DNA of 15,500 nucleotides, from the NCBI RefSeq assembly GCF_037975245.1, contig NC_092583.1, forward strand, positions 6,423,264 to 6,438,763, in the 5' to 3' direction. Origin of the DNA: Apostichopus japonicus (Eukaryota > Echinodermata > Holothuroidea > Aspidochirotida > Stichopodidae). This document shows, in pieces, positions 1-9,680 of the stretch (position 1 is its first letter; the number at the start of each line of letters is the position of its first letter). The notes beneath the pieces were generated by a model that did no database searches, had not been told where the DNA came from, and was given only the letters and a program-made list of their open reading frames with translations. Position numbers and translations under genes: made by a program.

Positions 1-121
1 TATATATAACGTTCAAAGTGATGGAGAGAGTTATACATTATGGCTCAATAGTTCAAGAACATACTTATCTTCTACAGCTTGTTATGATGAATATTTGTTT
101 GTTGTTATCAAAACTTATATG

Positions 122-677
122 GCTATTATCCACACTATACTCTTACAGGAACTTTAACAATATCATCGCAAGACGTAAGATTACAGCTAACAGGAAGAGG
201 CATTGAAACATGTATCGCTATTATCCACACTATACAGGAACTTTATTTATATCATCGCATAACGCAATATAACAGCTTACAGGCATTGAGACATGTATCG
301 CTATTATCCACACTATACTCTTACAGGAATTTGATTAATATCATCGCATATAACGTAATATAACAGCTAACAGGAAGAGGCCTTGAGACATGGCTATTAT
401 TCACACTATACTCTTACAGGAATTTGATCAATATCATCGCATAACGTAAGATAACAGCTTACAGGAAGAGGCATTGAGACATTGCTATTATCCACACTTA
501 CTATTATCCTATTATCCACTCTTACAGGAATTGCATAAATATCACCGCATAACGTAAGATAACAGCTAACAGGCATTGAGACTTGTATGGTTATTATCCA
601 CACTATACTCTTACAGGAACTATATTAATATCATCGCATAACGTAAGATAACAGCTAACAGGAAGAGGCATTGAGAC
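122..677. repeat. Diverged minisatellite, six units of about 84-106 bp
   Basis: Units begin at about 122, 216, 300, 393, 484 and 590, each opening with a form of GCTATTATCCACACTATACT. The middle carries ATATCATCGCATAACGTAAG and the end carries CAGGCATTGAGACATGTAT or a version with an extra GAAGAG. Units differ by small indels: unit 2 lacks the TCTTAC stretch, units 2 and 5 lack GAAGAG, and unit 5 has an internal partial duplication of CTATTATCC that makes it the longest. A short motif close to TTACAGGAA occurs twice inside most units, which suggests the unit itself grew from a smaller repeat. The mismatch level marks this as older than the arrays further right. Repeated open-frame peptides on the minus strand (406-603) are a by-product of the array. 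No function is visible. Confidence 0.9.
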
Positions 678-1221
678 CTCATACATATTTCCGTGTGTTT
701 ATACATTGCATTCATAGATTCGTTTCCTTCGAGAAACTTTAAACGATGCTTTGTCAGTGTTTGTGTGGCTGATGAGATATCACGTGACATTACAATGGGA
801 TAAAGTACTACAATTATTGAACTCAGCGATGTTAACACAGTTTTACGTTACTCAAAGTGACAGCAGCAGACGTAATTTATTATTCTCGAATCTCATAAAT
901 TGGAAACTTCGTCGTTATTATCAACATGTCTGTATGTAGGCGCTAATTTAGTTCAAATTACCCCAGAGTTGAAGAAACGCACCTACATATATTTACAAGT
1001 AATGACATTAATTCTTAGTTTCCGAGATTTAAGGAAGAATGTAAACATCATGTTCATGTCTAAGCTAACTTGTTATTCTGTTATCAGCAGTGAGACATTA
1101 AGAGAGGACATTGGTGTTTACGTTCTATCTAGGTGGTTATGTTCTAGTGAAAGAAATATGCAAGGAATAAATGCAATAAATTATCTAGAGTTATGTGTTG
1201 ATTTCTATGCTAATGGCTAGG

Positions 1222-1223
<2 letters not shown>
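678..1223. other. Unassigned unique sequence
   Basis: No gene can be supported here. The longest open stretch, plus strand 900-1220, begins at TTG. Its first ATG is near 1002, leaving about 72 residues with no domain I recognise, no signal peptide and no clear splice context. A second short open frame at 751-939 is equally anonymous. An unrecognised exon cannot be excluded. Confidence 0.4.

Positions 1224-1280
<57 letters not shown>
1224..1280. repeat. (TA)n microsatellite, 57 bp
   Basis: An uninterrupted alternating A/T tract that follows GGCTAGGGA and ends before CTAGTAATGATG. It is self-complementary and prone to slippage. The first nine bases of the window (TATATATAA) may be the edge of a further TA tract lying outside the window. 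Confidence 0.97.
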
Positions 1281-1281
<1 letters not shown>

Positions 1282-2699
1282 TAGTAATGATGCATTTTAC
1301 ATTTGATACAAATATGTCCCTAATGCTTCTCGGAATATTGCACCACATTCAAATTCGATGAACATATCTTGAAATAAAAGTGCACTGTTACTGTCATTAT
1401 TGTCAGATGTTTACAATACTACACCACATTTTGAACAATGATAATGGAAAGCAAAGTTTGAATATTGTTACGTCGGAATTTGAATGTGCGGAAATGATTA
1501 ATCTGCACTGTATTTAAGCAACTAAATGCAAATATCTGCGATAAACTTAAAAAATAATACGTCTAGAATATAATGAGGAAATATTTTCAGAAAGAATCCA
1601 TATATTTATTTTCAATCTGAACCTGAACGTTCGCATTTATTTCATAGTAGACACTGGTGCACAACTGAATAATGAAATACCATGGCGCACTTCAAAAACT
1701 ACGTAAAGACATTTTCAATTCAAGCCCATAAGGTTGCGGTGGCCTACTGCTGCCATAAGGGATCGTATTTACAGTATACTATACGGAATATTTGGTAAAA
1801 TGTGGATTGGGGTTCATTATGCTAAACTTGCTCCTCTTCAAGCTCCAAATCTAGACGGGTAAGGTATGAAAACGTGAAAGTGCCCTCAGCTATCAAAGGG
1901 TGCGTAGGACATGCCATGCAGTTGAAAACTTCTGTCGATGTTTTAGGGGCTTGGAAAATGTGTGAAAATGTTAGTGTGTAAACAATTTAAGATAAGGAAC
2001 TGAAATTTTGACAAAACAAGTCACATTTCTAAACTGAAGAAGACGAAATTTTGAAACAAAATAGACGAAATTCCGAGAAAATTTGCTTTAGAAATTCGGA
2101 GATAAGAGAAATTTAAGATGTCCAATGTTTCATTTGGGCCACCGTTTGATCTACAAAATTAAAATTCTGCTAAGAATATGCCCAAACAACACCGTTTTCA
2201 ACCCCTCGCCTTTAGATAGCTTCCTACCTCACTGTCCTATAAACATTCTCGGTCACTTAGGACCAAGGGGGTGACAGGACCAAACCACAACTAGTATAAA
2301 ATATGAGGGAAGATTTTACCAGTTTTGTAAAAATTAATCAGTTCTAACTAAACAAACTCTTACAAACTCTCTCTTCTAGTAATAGATCTGAAGATGTTCA
2401 TTCTTCTGTTAAAAGGGAAAGAACGTAAATATCGCGTTACTGTGATTCAGGAATCTCTGGAAATGACATAACTTCGTGCACTTGCGTATTATTTGTGATC
2501 TTCTATTCTCCTATGGAGGGCGACTTTTAGTCCTACATGTGGCTCTATGTTGGTATCAATGGATAGATGATTCGGGAGCAAATATGTTTGTATGGGTGAA
2601 GGTCAACATTTCCAGATTATCAAGAAGCACAGCAAATGTGGAAAATTGAGAACCTAGTTTTGTTAAGAAATCAAAATTATTCATTTTTGAAGAAAAAAT
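1281..2699. other. Unassigned unique sequence
   Basis: AT-rich sequence with stops in every frame and no recognisable exon, RNA gene or tandem repeat. The stretch 2214-2500, with a TCTGAAGATG motif at about 2388, faintly recalls the 3' regions of some retroelements, but nothing is firm enough to name an element. Confidence 0.4.
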
Positions 2700-2810
2700 A
2701 GATTTCTTTATTAAGGGACCAGATTGGGGGGGGGGGGGTCGATCCATTTGGGGTACACAGTGACCTGTAGGACAATTTCCCAAAACCCTCCTCCCAGTTA
2801 GTATGGCCCT
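2700..2810. mobile_element. Possible old transposon scrap with a G13 tract
   Basis: A run of 13 G at 2726-2738 is followed by GTACACAGTGACCTGTAGGA and then a C-rich stretch ending in CTCCTCCCAGTTAGTATGGC. A G-run followed by GGACAATT and a C-rich end recalls degenerate terminal regions of invertebrate DNA transposons. I could not find a matching opposite end or a target-site duplication, so the family is unknown. The minus-strand open frame over this region (2556-2900) gets its proline run simply from the poly-G tract and is not a gene candidate. Confidence 0.2.
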
Positions 2811-4700
2811 GACATGACAAATCATAGGCCTCTGATTGTATAAGCGGATTTTATAAAATAAAAGAGGGCGCTCGTCGCAAAAAGGGAACTGAGGAAACAC
2901 CTCATGTCTTGTACCTTAATTACAGGAGACACAAAAATCCACCTTGTTTACTTACGAGCAGGTACCTTGAAGTCATCTACATATTTAACATGATATTCTG
3001 CTACTGTGGGTTATGTAGCGAATTATTAGTAGTTATATATTTATGTATATACTGTAATTTAATGATAACATGTAATATGGTACGATCATAAATAAGATTA
3101 GTTTGACAAAAATTATTACAGAAAAATAATATTAAGGGCAAGGAACAAGCCTTTGGCAAGAAAGTGACCGACGTCTTCTTTTGAATAATAAAACAGGATC
3201 ATGCAACAAGATTATGCATTTCTCATAATATGTGGCATACTTCTAAATACTGTTTACTACAGAAGTAACGCGAAAGCCAGTAATATAAACATAATCTAAT
3301 ATTTCTGTGGTCTTGAAGCGAACAGCAACAGTGCGGCGTGAATGTACAGTTAATATTGTTATAGCAGTAAGACGTATGTTTTTTTTAGCTTTATCTTCGT
3401 GACGATTCTGGTTACAATAACTATTTATTTTAGAGTGGCAAAAATGAAGTGTGTGACATATCTCCTAGGAATGGTTTCCTGCACCCTCATCTGATACACA
3501 ATGAAATTAACCATTTCACCCTGCAGCACCATTCCCAGCAGACTCCAACTCACAACCAGCGTCACTGTGAAAATTCTCAATGTGCGATATTTTACACTTT
3601 GAAATGAAAGACCGTATTGTTAGCGGGTATACCTGTCGTATGCCTGTATCAATCATTTGTTGAAGTATTCTTACAGTCTTGGCTAAGATCATACGCATAG
3701 TCTCCTCTGATCGGCTTGATATAGCTGACAGGTGATACTGTACAGACTGAATAATACCAGGATCACAATGTTGGCAATCTTGGTACGTGGTCGCAGAAGT
3801 GGGACGAAGACGGGTTCAAGTTGGCATAGTGACAGAATGCTACTATTTGAACCGATTTTCCCCTTAATGAACATCAAATATTAGTTTGCTGGAATATTAT
3901 TAAATAAGTAGTATTTGCCTGGGCTCTTTACTGATTGTCTTTGCTTTTGTTAATAATTCTTTAACCGACTATGAGGAACACTATTCATGACTCTTGCATT
4001 GGCAGTTGCTGTTTCCCAATGCTTAAACTGCTAGACTAGGTAATAGCACAGACGTCAATATATCTTGAGGAGCTCTGAGATCAATCGATGGGCCACTCTC
4101 TAGAATTACAGCGATCGGCCGTAACAAGTTATTCTAATCTTAAAGTAGGTATTGAATTTAAAGGCCAGGAGGGGCGAGAATTAATCACAGACCAATACGC
4201 CTTGAATAGTCATATCAAACTGGTATTTCTTTTCATAGAGAAACATAGATATCGTTTAAGTGGGAATGGAATGCATTTGAACTGAAACTGAAAAATACGT
4301 TATTCACTGTTTAAAAGCGATGAGATCGATGATAAGTTTCTGGCATATATTTGACGTAACAAATAAGATATGCTACACAAAAACCAAAAGACGGTCTCAT
4401 AAGAGAGAAGGTGCAAAGAGATTTGATGTTTAATGCTGACGATAACGTATATAGTCCAAAGTCTTGCATATGAATGTAATGTACATTATTTGCTATAATG
4501 TTGTTGGAAGTTTCAAAATCTTTTTGTAAAAGTTTATGTCTGAGAAGGATTACGTTTTGTTCATGATTTGGATGACTGTTTATCATAAATTGCAAAATGA
4601 TATAGTTCAAAATAATTCAGGCTGCTATTCTGACTTGTGAATATTGTGCACAGTTATTATATATATTGCTTACAACTCAACTGTATGATATAATGATATG
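2811..4700. other. Unassigned unique sequence
   Basis: No gene, RNA or repeat is supported. Short open frames occur (2909-3091, 3516-3698 minus, 3689-3877 minus, 4088-4285, 4311-4610 minus). All are under 100 codons, resemble no family I know and lack consistent splice or polyadenylation context. The longest, 4311-4610 on the minus strand, is AT-rich and is probably chance. Confidence 0.4.
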
Positions 4701-4708
4701 CTTTGAAG
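4701..4708. repeat. Left target-site duplication of the hAT copy
   Basis: CTTTGAAG lies immediately outside the left terminal repeat and is repeated exactly at 5687-5694. The match extends to 10 bp if the preceding TG is counted, but on the right side that TG belongs to the element end (CACTG), so 8 bp is the natural reading. Confidence 0.85.
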
Positions 4709-4722
4709 CAAGGGCGGACTGG
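4709..4722 (+). repeat. Left terminal inverted repeat of the hAT copy
   Basis: CAAGGGCGGACTGG. It pairs with 5673-5686 in inverse orientation at 12 of 14 positions. GGCGGACTGG is fully shared and the two mismatches are at positions 3 and 4. Confidence 0.82.
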
Positions 4723-4804
4723 GTCTTAAAACTGGCCCGGGCATTTTACACCTAGACCGGCCCATTATTTATTGATATGTTACTTACATAGTGATCGCCG
4801 TCCT

Positions 4805-4829
4805 GGGGGAGGGGTCTAAGGGGAGGGGG
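4805..4829 (+). other. G-quadruplex-type tract in the hAT subterminal region
   Basis: Four G runs of 5, 4, 4 and 5 are separated by A, TCTAA and A, and are closely followed by TGTTCCCC, which could instead pair with one of the runs. The tract lies about 96 bp from the left transposon end, between the terminal repeat and the transposase stop, so it would be in the 3' non-coding part of the parental element. Folding is predicted from spacing only. Confidence 0.6.
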
Positions 4830-5128
4830 TGTTCCCCTTTTTTGAAGTTCAGAAATGCCTAGATGCAAACTGGTTCTATATATCTCAATTTTGTAGGTTA
4901 CAATAATCCTTTAAAAAAGACCCACAAATAATTTTCCAGAAGCAACACTTGATTCAACTGGGAAAGGTTAAAAACGTAAACTAAAATAGACAAAAAGATA
5001 TGTTTTAGACTGGATTTAAGTTAGTTTATCAAGCATTTTGTGACAACTCGCTTGAAAAAAAAATGGAACAAAATCTAAATAAAATCCACTAAAACATATA
5101 TGTTCAATAACACGATCACGTGTCATGT

Positions 5129-5263
5129 CTACGAGAGTAGGAGCCTACGCAGTTCGCTGCTTCTGGCAGCCACACCATCAATGATATTTTTAGTGTCAAG
5201 TTTGGCCTGGATCCTTTTTTCCACAGACATCAACATGAACGCCTCAAGATGTTCTTGTGTCAT
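5129..5263 (-). pseudogene. hAT transposase C-terminal remnant (ZMYM1-like/DUF4371 type)
   Basis: Read on the minus strand from the ATG at 5261-5263 to the TAG at 5129-5131, this gives 44 residues beginning MTQEHLEAFMLMSVEK and continuing with KLDTKNIIDGVAARSSEL. In hAT transposases a stretch of the form (S)TM-(T/S)QE-RL-x-L-x-(L/M)-LS(I/V)E, followed by a D-x-IDD/IDxFA-like segment, closes the protein just after the hATC dimerisation region. The match here is by remembered family pattern, not by a search. The in-frame codons upstream still read C-T before the M, recalling the usual S-T-M, but an in-frame TAG at 5276-5278 interrupts the frame, and no zinc finger, RNase-H-like catalytic core or other part of hATC remains. 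It is a dead fragment inside the transposon and supports the hAT assignment. The stop codon is probably the original one. Confidence 0.65.
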
Positions 5264-5672
5264 TGTACAAACACCCTACTGTATGTGGGTCATTTTTATT
5301 CATACATAATCTCTCACGACTTAGCTACTGAGTGATATCCAAATAATCTAATAAGATTTTACATTTTTTTACTTCGTTTTCTGGAGCACGAGGTGCAGAT
5401 TTCTAAAATCTGTATCTCTGCCAATGTTTTGTATATGTCAGAATGCATTGGTCACCGTACTTGTATATCTTGTCGTAAAAATATTAGCACGGACGGGTTG
5501 CCAATTGCACGTTCTTTTGTTACGAACTAACATGGTGAATTCATGAGCTGATTTCCACAGTTAAAAATATATTTTTACACAACCCCTCTGTATTCTATTA
5601 ACTGCTGTGTATATGGGCTGTAATTTTTACCAGGCTCCCAGCCCACCGGGCATTGCCCAATTGCCCGTGTGG

Positions 5673-5686
5673 CCAGTCCGCCACTG
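5673..5686 (-). repeat. Right terminal inverted repeat of the hAT copy
   Basis: The plus strand reads CCAGTCCGCCACTG, the inverse of CAGTGGCGGACTGG. Just inside it the sequence GGGCATTGCCCAATTGCCCG contains nested GGGCA/TGCCC dyads, a common hAT subterminal feature where transposase may bind. Confidence 0.82.
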
Positions 5687-5694
5687 CTTTGAAG
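5687..5694. repeat. Right target-site duplication of the hAT copy
   Basis: An exact copy of the CTTTGAAG found at 4701-4708, directly after the right terminal repeat. The absence of mismatches suggests the insertion is not very old, or that the site has been preserved by chance. Confidence 0.85.
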
Positions 5695-5776
5695 ATACCT
5701 CGATACTTTTCCATCCTAATGTTCTAATTTGGAGAAAAAAATTGAAACTTGGTACATGTTTTACGTACTGCTTGTT

Positions 5777-5780
<4 letters not shown>

Positions 5781-5827
<47 letters not shown>
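5781..5827. repeat. (TA)n microsatellite, 47 bp
   Basis: A pure TA tract about 90 bp to the right of the hAT target-site duplication, bounded by GTTTATG and CTATATTGAAC. Tyr-Ile repeat peptides in frames crossing it are artefacts. Confidence 0.97.
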
Positions 5828-5829
<2 letters not shown>

Positions 5830-6744
5830 ATATTGAACAAATGCCATGGTCCGTTCGTCAGTCTGTGCTTACATCATAGCGGGAATGTTAGACAATGTGT
5901 TACACGGTCATGTGCTGCTTATTGTGCTATTATTTGCAGTTGACAACTTAAGACACAGTGATCAATCCTGTATGCTCGGTATATACCTTTAAAATATTAT
6001 CGAATGACTACTGTACATTCTTACTCCGTACACATTTTCCGTTACAATTATAGTTATCGTTTATCATATCCAAGTCAATATAATTTCTTATAACGTGACT
6101 GTATCAAGTATCTTTATTTAATATATTTAAGTTAACGTTATTTATTTAATATGTCACCAGGATTTTCGTCTTTCATTATGACTAACACGTTTACACGTTT
6201 TTCAAACGTTTATCAAGTTCATTTTGTATTATTTCTGCACTCAGAGAGTGGTAATGATCTCAATGTTATCTTGTTCCTCTTAAACTTTTAGTTCTTAAAT
6301 CCACTCAGATATTGTGTTTATCATATTCCGCTTGGAATTGTGAGGTCAAATCCATTTCACTTCCTCCGTTGCTGAATAAATTACCATACGATTTTAAAAT
6401 TTTACATCGTCTAACGTGCAGCACAGTCTTGTCAAGAAGGCGTAAACTACACGTGCGTTTCCCCAAGGCTTAAATTGCAATTTCAAAAGTAGTGGCAATT
6501 TCACTCAGTTGTGAACAGTATATGTGTCTAGGTTTCCAAACAAAATGTGTCTGTATAATTTGATGACTGCTGCCGGTAACGCAATATTTCAAATTTGATG
6601 TTACGAATGCTGAAAAACAACCATCCAGAAAAATCATTTTCTATGAGAGAAAGCAAAAAGCAAACAGTCGTATGTTAAAGCAGATATACAAAAAAAAAAG
6701 AGTAAAACGAAAGATTTAAATCAATTACCAATCTACAAGTAAAT
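5828..6744. other. Unassigned unique sequence
   Basis: AT-rich, with no long open frame, recognisable repeat or RNA gene. The final bases before 6745 (AATCTACAAGTAAATGAT) look like a diverged relative of the 34-bp repeat that starts there. Confidence 0.4.
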
Positions 6745-6910
6745 GATCTATTGATGATCTACATGTGATTTGTGTGATGATCCATTGATGATCTACATGT
6801 GATTTGTGTGATGATCCATTGATGATCTACATGTGATTTGTGTGATGATCTATTGATGATCTACATGTGATTTGTGTGATGATCTATTGATGATCTACAT
6901 GTGATTTGTG
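6745..6910. repeat. 34-bp minisatellite, 4.9 copies
   Basis: Units start at 6745, 6779, 6813, 6847 and 6881. Each reads GAT-C(T/C)-ATTGATGATC, then TACATGTGATTTGTGTGAT. The fifth copy stops after TTTGTG. The only difference I see among the copies is one C/T position (T, C, C, T, T), so the array must be very young or well homogenised. The unit contains overlapping TGATGATC motifs, which could have seeded slippage. No function is visible. Confidence 0.96.
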
Positions 6911-7050
6911 TACAGACTAAGCTACAGAAACGCCCACCGTTAGAATAAAGTTATGATATGTATGGTGACAATGGTCATTGTTTGCCACTATTCAGGATAT
7001 ATATAGTGTCAAAATACTTTCTTTTTTTCTGAAAATGGCAACAGATACAC
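6911..7050. other. Unassigned spacer
   Basis: No gene or repeat. A short ATG frame at 7035 runs into the following purine tract and stops after about 10 codons. Confidence 0.4.
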
Positions 7051-7100
7051 AAGAAGAACAAGAATAACGAAGAAGACGAAGAAGAAGAAAGAGAGGGAAA
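7051..7100 (+). repeat. Purine-rich GAA tract
   Basis: An imperfect GAA/AGA run interrupted by AACAAG, AATAACG and ACG, then GAGAGGG. The plus strand is almost entirely purine. It is too interrupted for clear triplet slippage, but purine tracts of this kind can form triplex structures. Confidence 0.75.
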
Positions 7101-9480
7101 CACTATTGAGGCTATATCTGACAGCAATGTGGAAACGGCCTCTGATTATGTATAAGGTCATATAGGCAAGAATTGAGAAACAAACATCTGACTCCCATTG
7201 ACAGACATTTTAAAGACTTTCAAGTTTATAATTTGAATAAAGAATTATCATTTCTACAAGACATCCAGGGAAGAAATTTAATTTAAGTGAATTTACAGAT
7301 TAAATGCCCTCACTCCAATGTGTATGAATGTTTAAGAGGTAAGCCTTGTTTAAGGGTAACACTACATTCTGCTTGGCAACATTTTACTGTACATGTATTT
7401 TCATTTTTTTTTATTATCACGTGAAGAAGGGGAGTTTTCCGTTCTGTACTTTCCATTACTTTTCATACTTTTACCAAGTTTGACCATCTTAGGTTCTTTC
7501 GGATTTGACACGATTTGCTATTTCCAGTATCTATGTTATAAACTCTTGTGTCGGTGTTTATCTTAAGCAATAGATGGCAGTGCATGGGGCAAGTACAGTA
7601 TATTTGACAATGGGTCCATTGTAATGAATATGGTATAACACATGTTACCAGGAGAAGATTCATCACATTTTGTTTACGTTTAAATGATCTTGTTCCGCTC
7701 CATGCTGGGAGTTTGGTGGATTCAGTAGCAGATACCGCCTCATTGCTCTTCATTTCCAATACGGTGCCAACAAAATACAGCTTAAAGTCAATTTTTTATT
7801 GACATTTCATGAAGAGGAACTGTCTAAAGTGCTATCTTCAGAATAAAAAATTGAATCATTCCGAATATCCTATATTGGAACTCCATTTGTGACTAAACTT
7901 ATAAGTAGGCTAAATAGGACCAAATACTGAAAAATGACGTAGCAATGAAACGTGAAATTATAAAAGGGCAAAGAAATTAATGGCTAGAATAGATCAGAAA
8001 TGACAGAACCTTAATATTATAGAGATTGTCATTATACCCTTGCATAATATCGCGTAACTATACTGTGTTATCGTCTTGAGTTAAGTTGTATAGCTTTCGT
8101 CCTTGAGCAATGGGTCCGCATGTTGATGAGTATATTTCGTAGTTGTTTCTCTATAATTTATATTTCGGCCGTTGGGGCTCCTTTTCGTAACACAAACGTC
8201 TCATCTTTTCAGTGTCTCTGGCCGCTTGTTATCGTAAAGATTTGTTTGTACACCTTCATATCAAATATTCTTCCATATAATGAAAGTAACCTCGCGGCAT
8301 ATCTTCCCAATTTCTTCGCCTCTATTAGGCAGACCTTCTCGCCTCCTCTTAAACACTTTACTCTTATCATCTCTAATGTATTTTAAAAACACAAAGCTTT
8401 ACCTCTGAAATGAAATGCATGTACGTTTGCCACATCGAGCTAGCTTGTTGCATCCCTAGGCAATCTCTTGACAAGAAACTTGAGAAGATTCTACTGCAAA
8501 GCTCTGGCTGCAGAGCAGCAATGTCGTCCATGGTTATTGACATCTTTGTAATATTCTTTTAATAACACGGCTACGAGTATTAACATCAGCCTAGGATTTG
8601 AATTAGGAGAAATATAGATTTCCTTGATTCAGAAACCCATTACACAGGTAAAGGATACGTTGTATGAGTTGACAAAAAGAATATTTCGCCATAGAAACCA
8701 TAGAAAGCAAGAATTATCTTATGCAGACCAAATTCATCATATGATGTTTGGTTGTACCCTTGCACACTTCTAGTAAGTAACTCAGTCGAGGGAAACGGCG
8801 TAGTTATTTACAAGCGCCTACGAATACTGTAGACTCAGATACGTCATGCAGTTACAATGCTAGAAAGTAAGGATCTATACTAACTGCAATGTACTTTAAC
8901 AAGTAAAGCTGCGTTTATTTCTCTACAAATAAAGTAAGTACCATGCGGTAAAAAGCTGTACATTTTTTCAGTGAAATTGTAACTTATTGATTTCGCTACT
9001 GAAGTAGATACATATTGACAAAATTGTTATTCAAATTATCAGTCATTCTCTCAAGGTACACAAGCACAATAGGTGCACACAAGAATATACACGGAAGTCG
9101 CATACAGCGAATGGTACATTGAATCAGTCGATGGGTTCTATCCCCGACTGCAACCCCTTCCCATTAATGTTCCTATAACACGACTGTATGAGGAATTGAG
9201 TCGAATGAACGGCACTTAATACTTCGTGGAAACATTTGTTTTCAAAGATTCAAAAGGAGATTAAATTTCATTAAATGATAATTATACGATTGAGCGAAAT
9301 ATTACTCAATTCATTATCGTTAGTCGCAGACACCTTAAACGACATGTGACGGCACACTACCTGATGTAGAGTTTATAGGCACTCATTTCAGTACACTAAA
9401 ATATGTGTTAGTTTCACAAATATAAAAATGTTCAAAGTTTAATATTAATGTAGGCCTGTGCTGTTGCAGTATGAAGCCAC
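7101..9480. other. Unassigned sequence with two short anonymous open frames
   Basis: The two longest ATG-started frames are 7463-7753 on the minus strand (96 residues, rich in Cys and Lys, with a hydrophobic NLLLVTCVIPYSL stretch) and 8120-8386 on the plus strand (88 residues, hydrophobic, rich in Phe and Ile). I recognise no domain in either. Neither has clear splice sites, and their composition fits translation of AT-rich non-coding DNA. A diverged exon of a lineage-specific gene cannot be ruled out. Nothing else is supported in this stretch. Confidence 0.35.
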
Positions 9481-9680
9481 GCGTTGATCGGGGGAGGAGA
9501 GGGGAGGAGGGGGTACCCTTCCCGAGCTCACATTTCTCAGAATGCACGATTTGACGTTTAACATTTTCATTCTTTCTGGGCGAGGACCTTCCGACCCTCT
9601 CAGTAGGACACGGCTACAAATACTCCTGCAGGGCTACATCACCTCTTTTTAAATTCCTGGGCCCCCTCTGGAAATTGGGT
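9481..9680. mobile_element. Probable truncated DNA-transposon fragment
   Basis: A G-rich tract at about 9490-9513, then TACCCTTCCCGAGCTCACAT, TTTCTCAGAATGC, and finally TTCCTGGGCCCCCTCTGGAA. The order (interrupted G runs, then a C-rich reply, then CAGAATGC) parallels the hAT copy at 4805-4860, where a similar G tract is followed by TTCCCC and CAGAAATGC. GGGCCCCCTCTGG-type sequence is common just inside ends of such elements. No terminal repeat is visible. The right side stops exactly where the 38-bp array begins. Confidence 0.4.

Larger units (their letters stand above)
4709..5686 (-). mobile_element. Non-autonomous hAT-superfamily DNA transposon copy (978 bp)
   Basis: The left end reads CAAGGGCGGACTGG. 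The reverse complement of the right end reads CAGTGGCGGACTGG, so the 14-bp terminal inverted repeats match at 12 positions and begin with CA as hAT ends do. The flanks carry a perfect 8-bp duplication, CTTTGAAG, the length hAT transposases make. Both subterminal regions contain CCGGGCA-type sequence (4738-4744 and its inverse near 5647-5653). The interior is too short for a hAT transposase of roughly 600 or more residues, but keeps the antisense coding tail at 5129-5263. This copy is therefore best read as an internally deleted derivative, with the transposase 3' side at the left end. It cannot make its own transposase and could only have moved with help from a related source. Confidence 0.85.

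Noticed and set aside
406-603. Minus-strand open frame with a repeated VSCYLTLC peptide
   Set aside because: The repetition comes from the 122-677 DNA array; unit lengths vary by amounts not divisible by three.
768-800. CTGATGA hammerhead-ribozyme core
   Set aside because: No GAAA follows a stem II at the right distance, and stems I and III are not apparent.
900-1220. 106-codon plus-strand open frame
   Set aside because: It starts at TTG; from its first ATG only about 72 residues remain, with no family resemblance, and it ends directly before a TA repeat.
2214-2500. Retroelement 3' region suggested by TCTGAAGATG
   Set aside because: Only a short motif matches from memory; no reverse transcriptase or endonuclease remnant could be read in any frame.
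2556-2900. 114-codon minus-strand open frame
   Set aside because: It is built across a G13 tract, giving a proline run, and overlaps a likely transposon scrap; no domain is visible.
3770-3830. tRNA-like or SINE promoter (GGTTCAAGT resembling a B box)
   Set aside because: The upstream A box is poor, no cloverleaf can be drawn by eye, and no poly(A) or repeat copies are in the window.
7035-7110. Small ATG frame running into an Arg-rich stretch
   Set aside because: It stops after about ten codons, and the Arg-rich part is the GAA tract in another reading.
7463-7753. 96-codon minus-strand open frame with several Cys
   Set aside because: The Cys spacing fits no zinc-finger or disulfide family I know, there is no splice or poly(A) context, and its length is within chance for this composition.
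8120-8386. 88-codon hydrophobic plus-strand open frame
   Set aside because: Phe/Ile-rich composition is what AT-rich DNA yields; no clear membrane-protein family pattern is visible.
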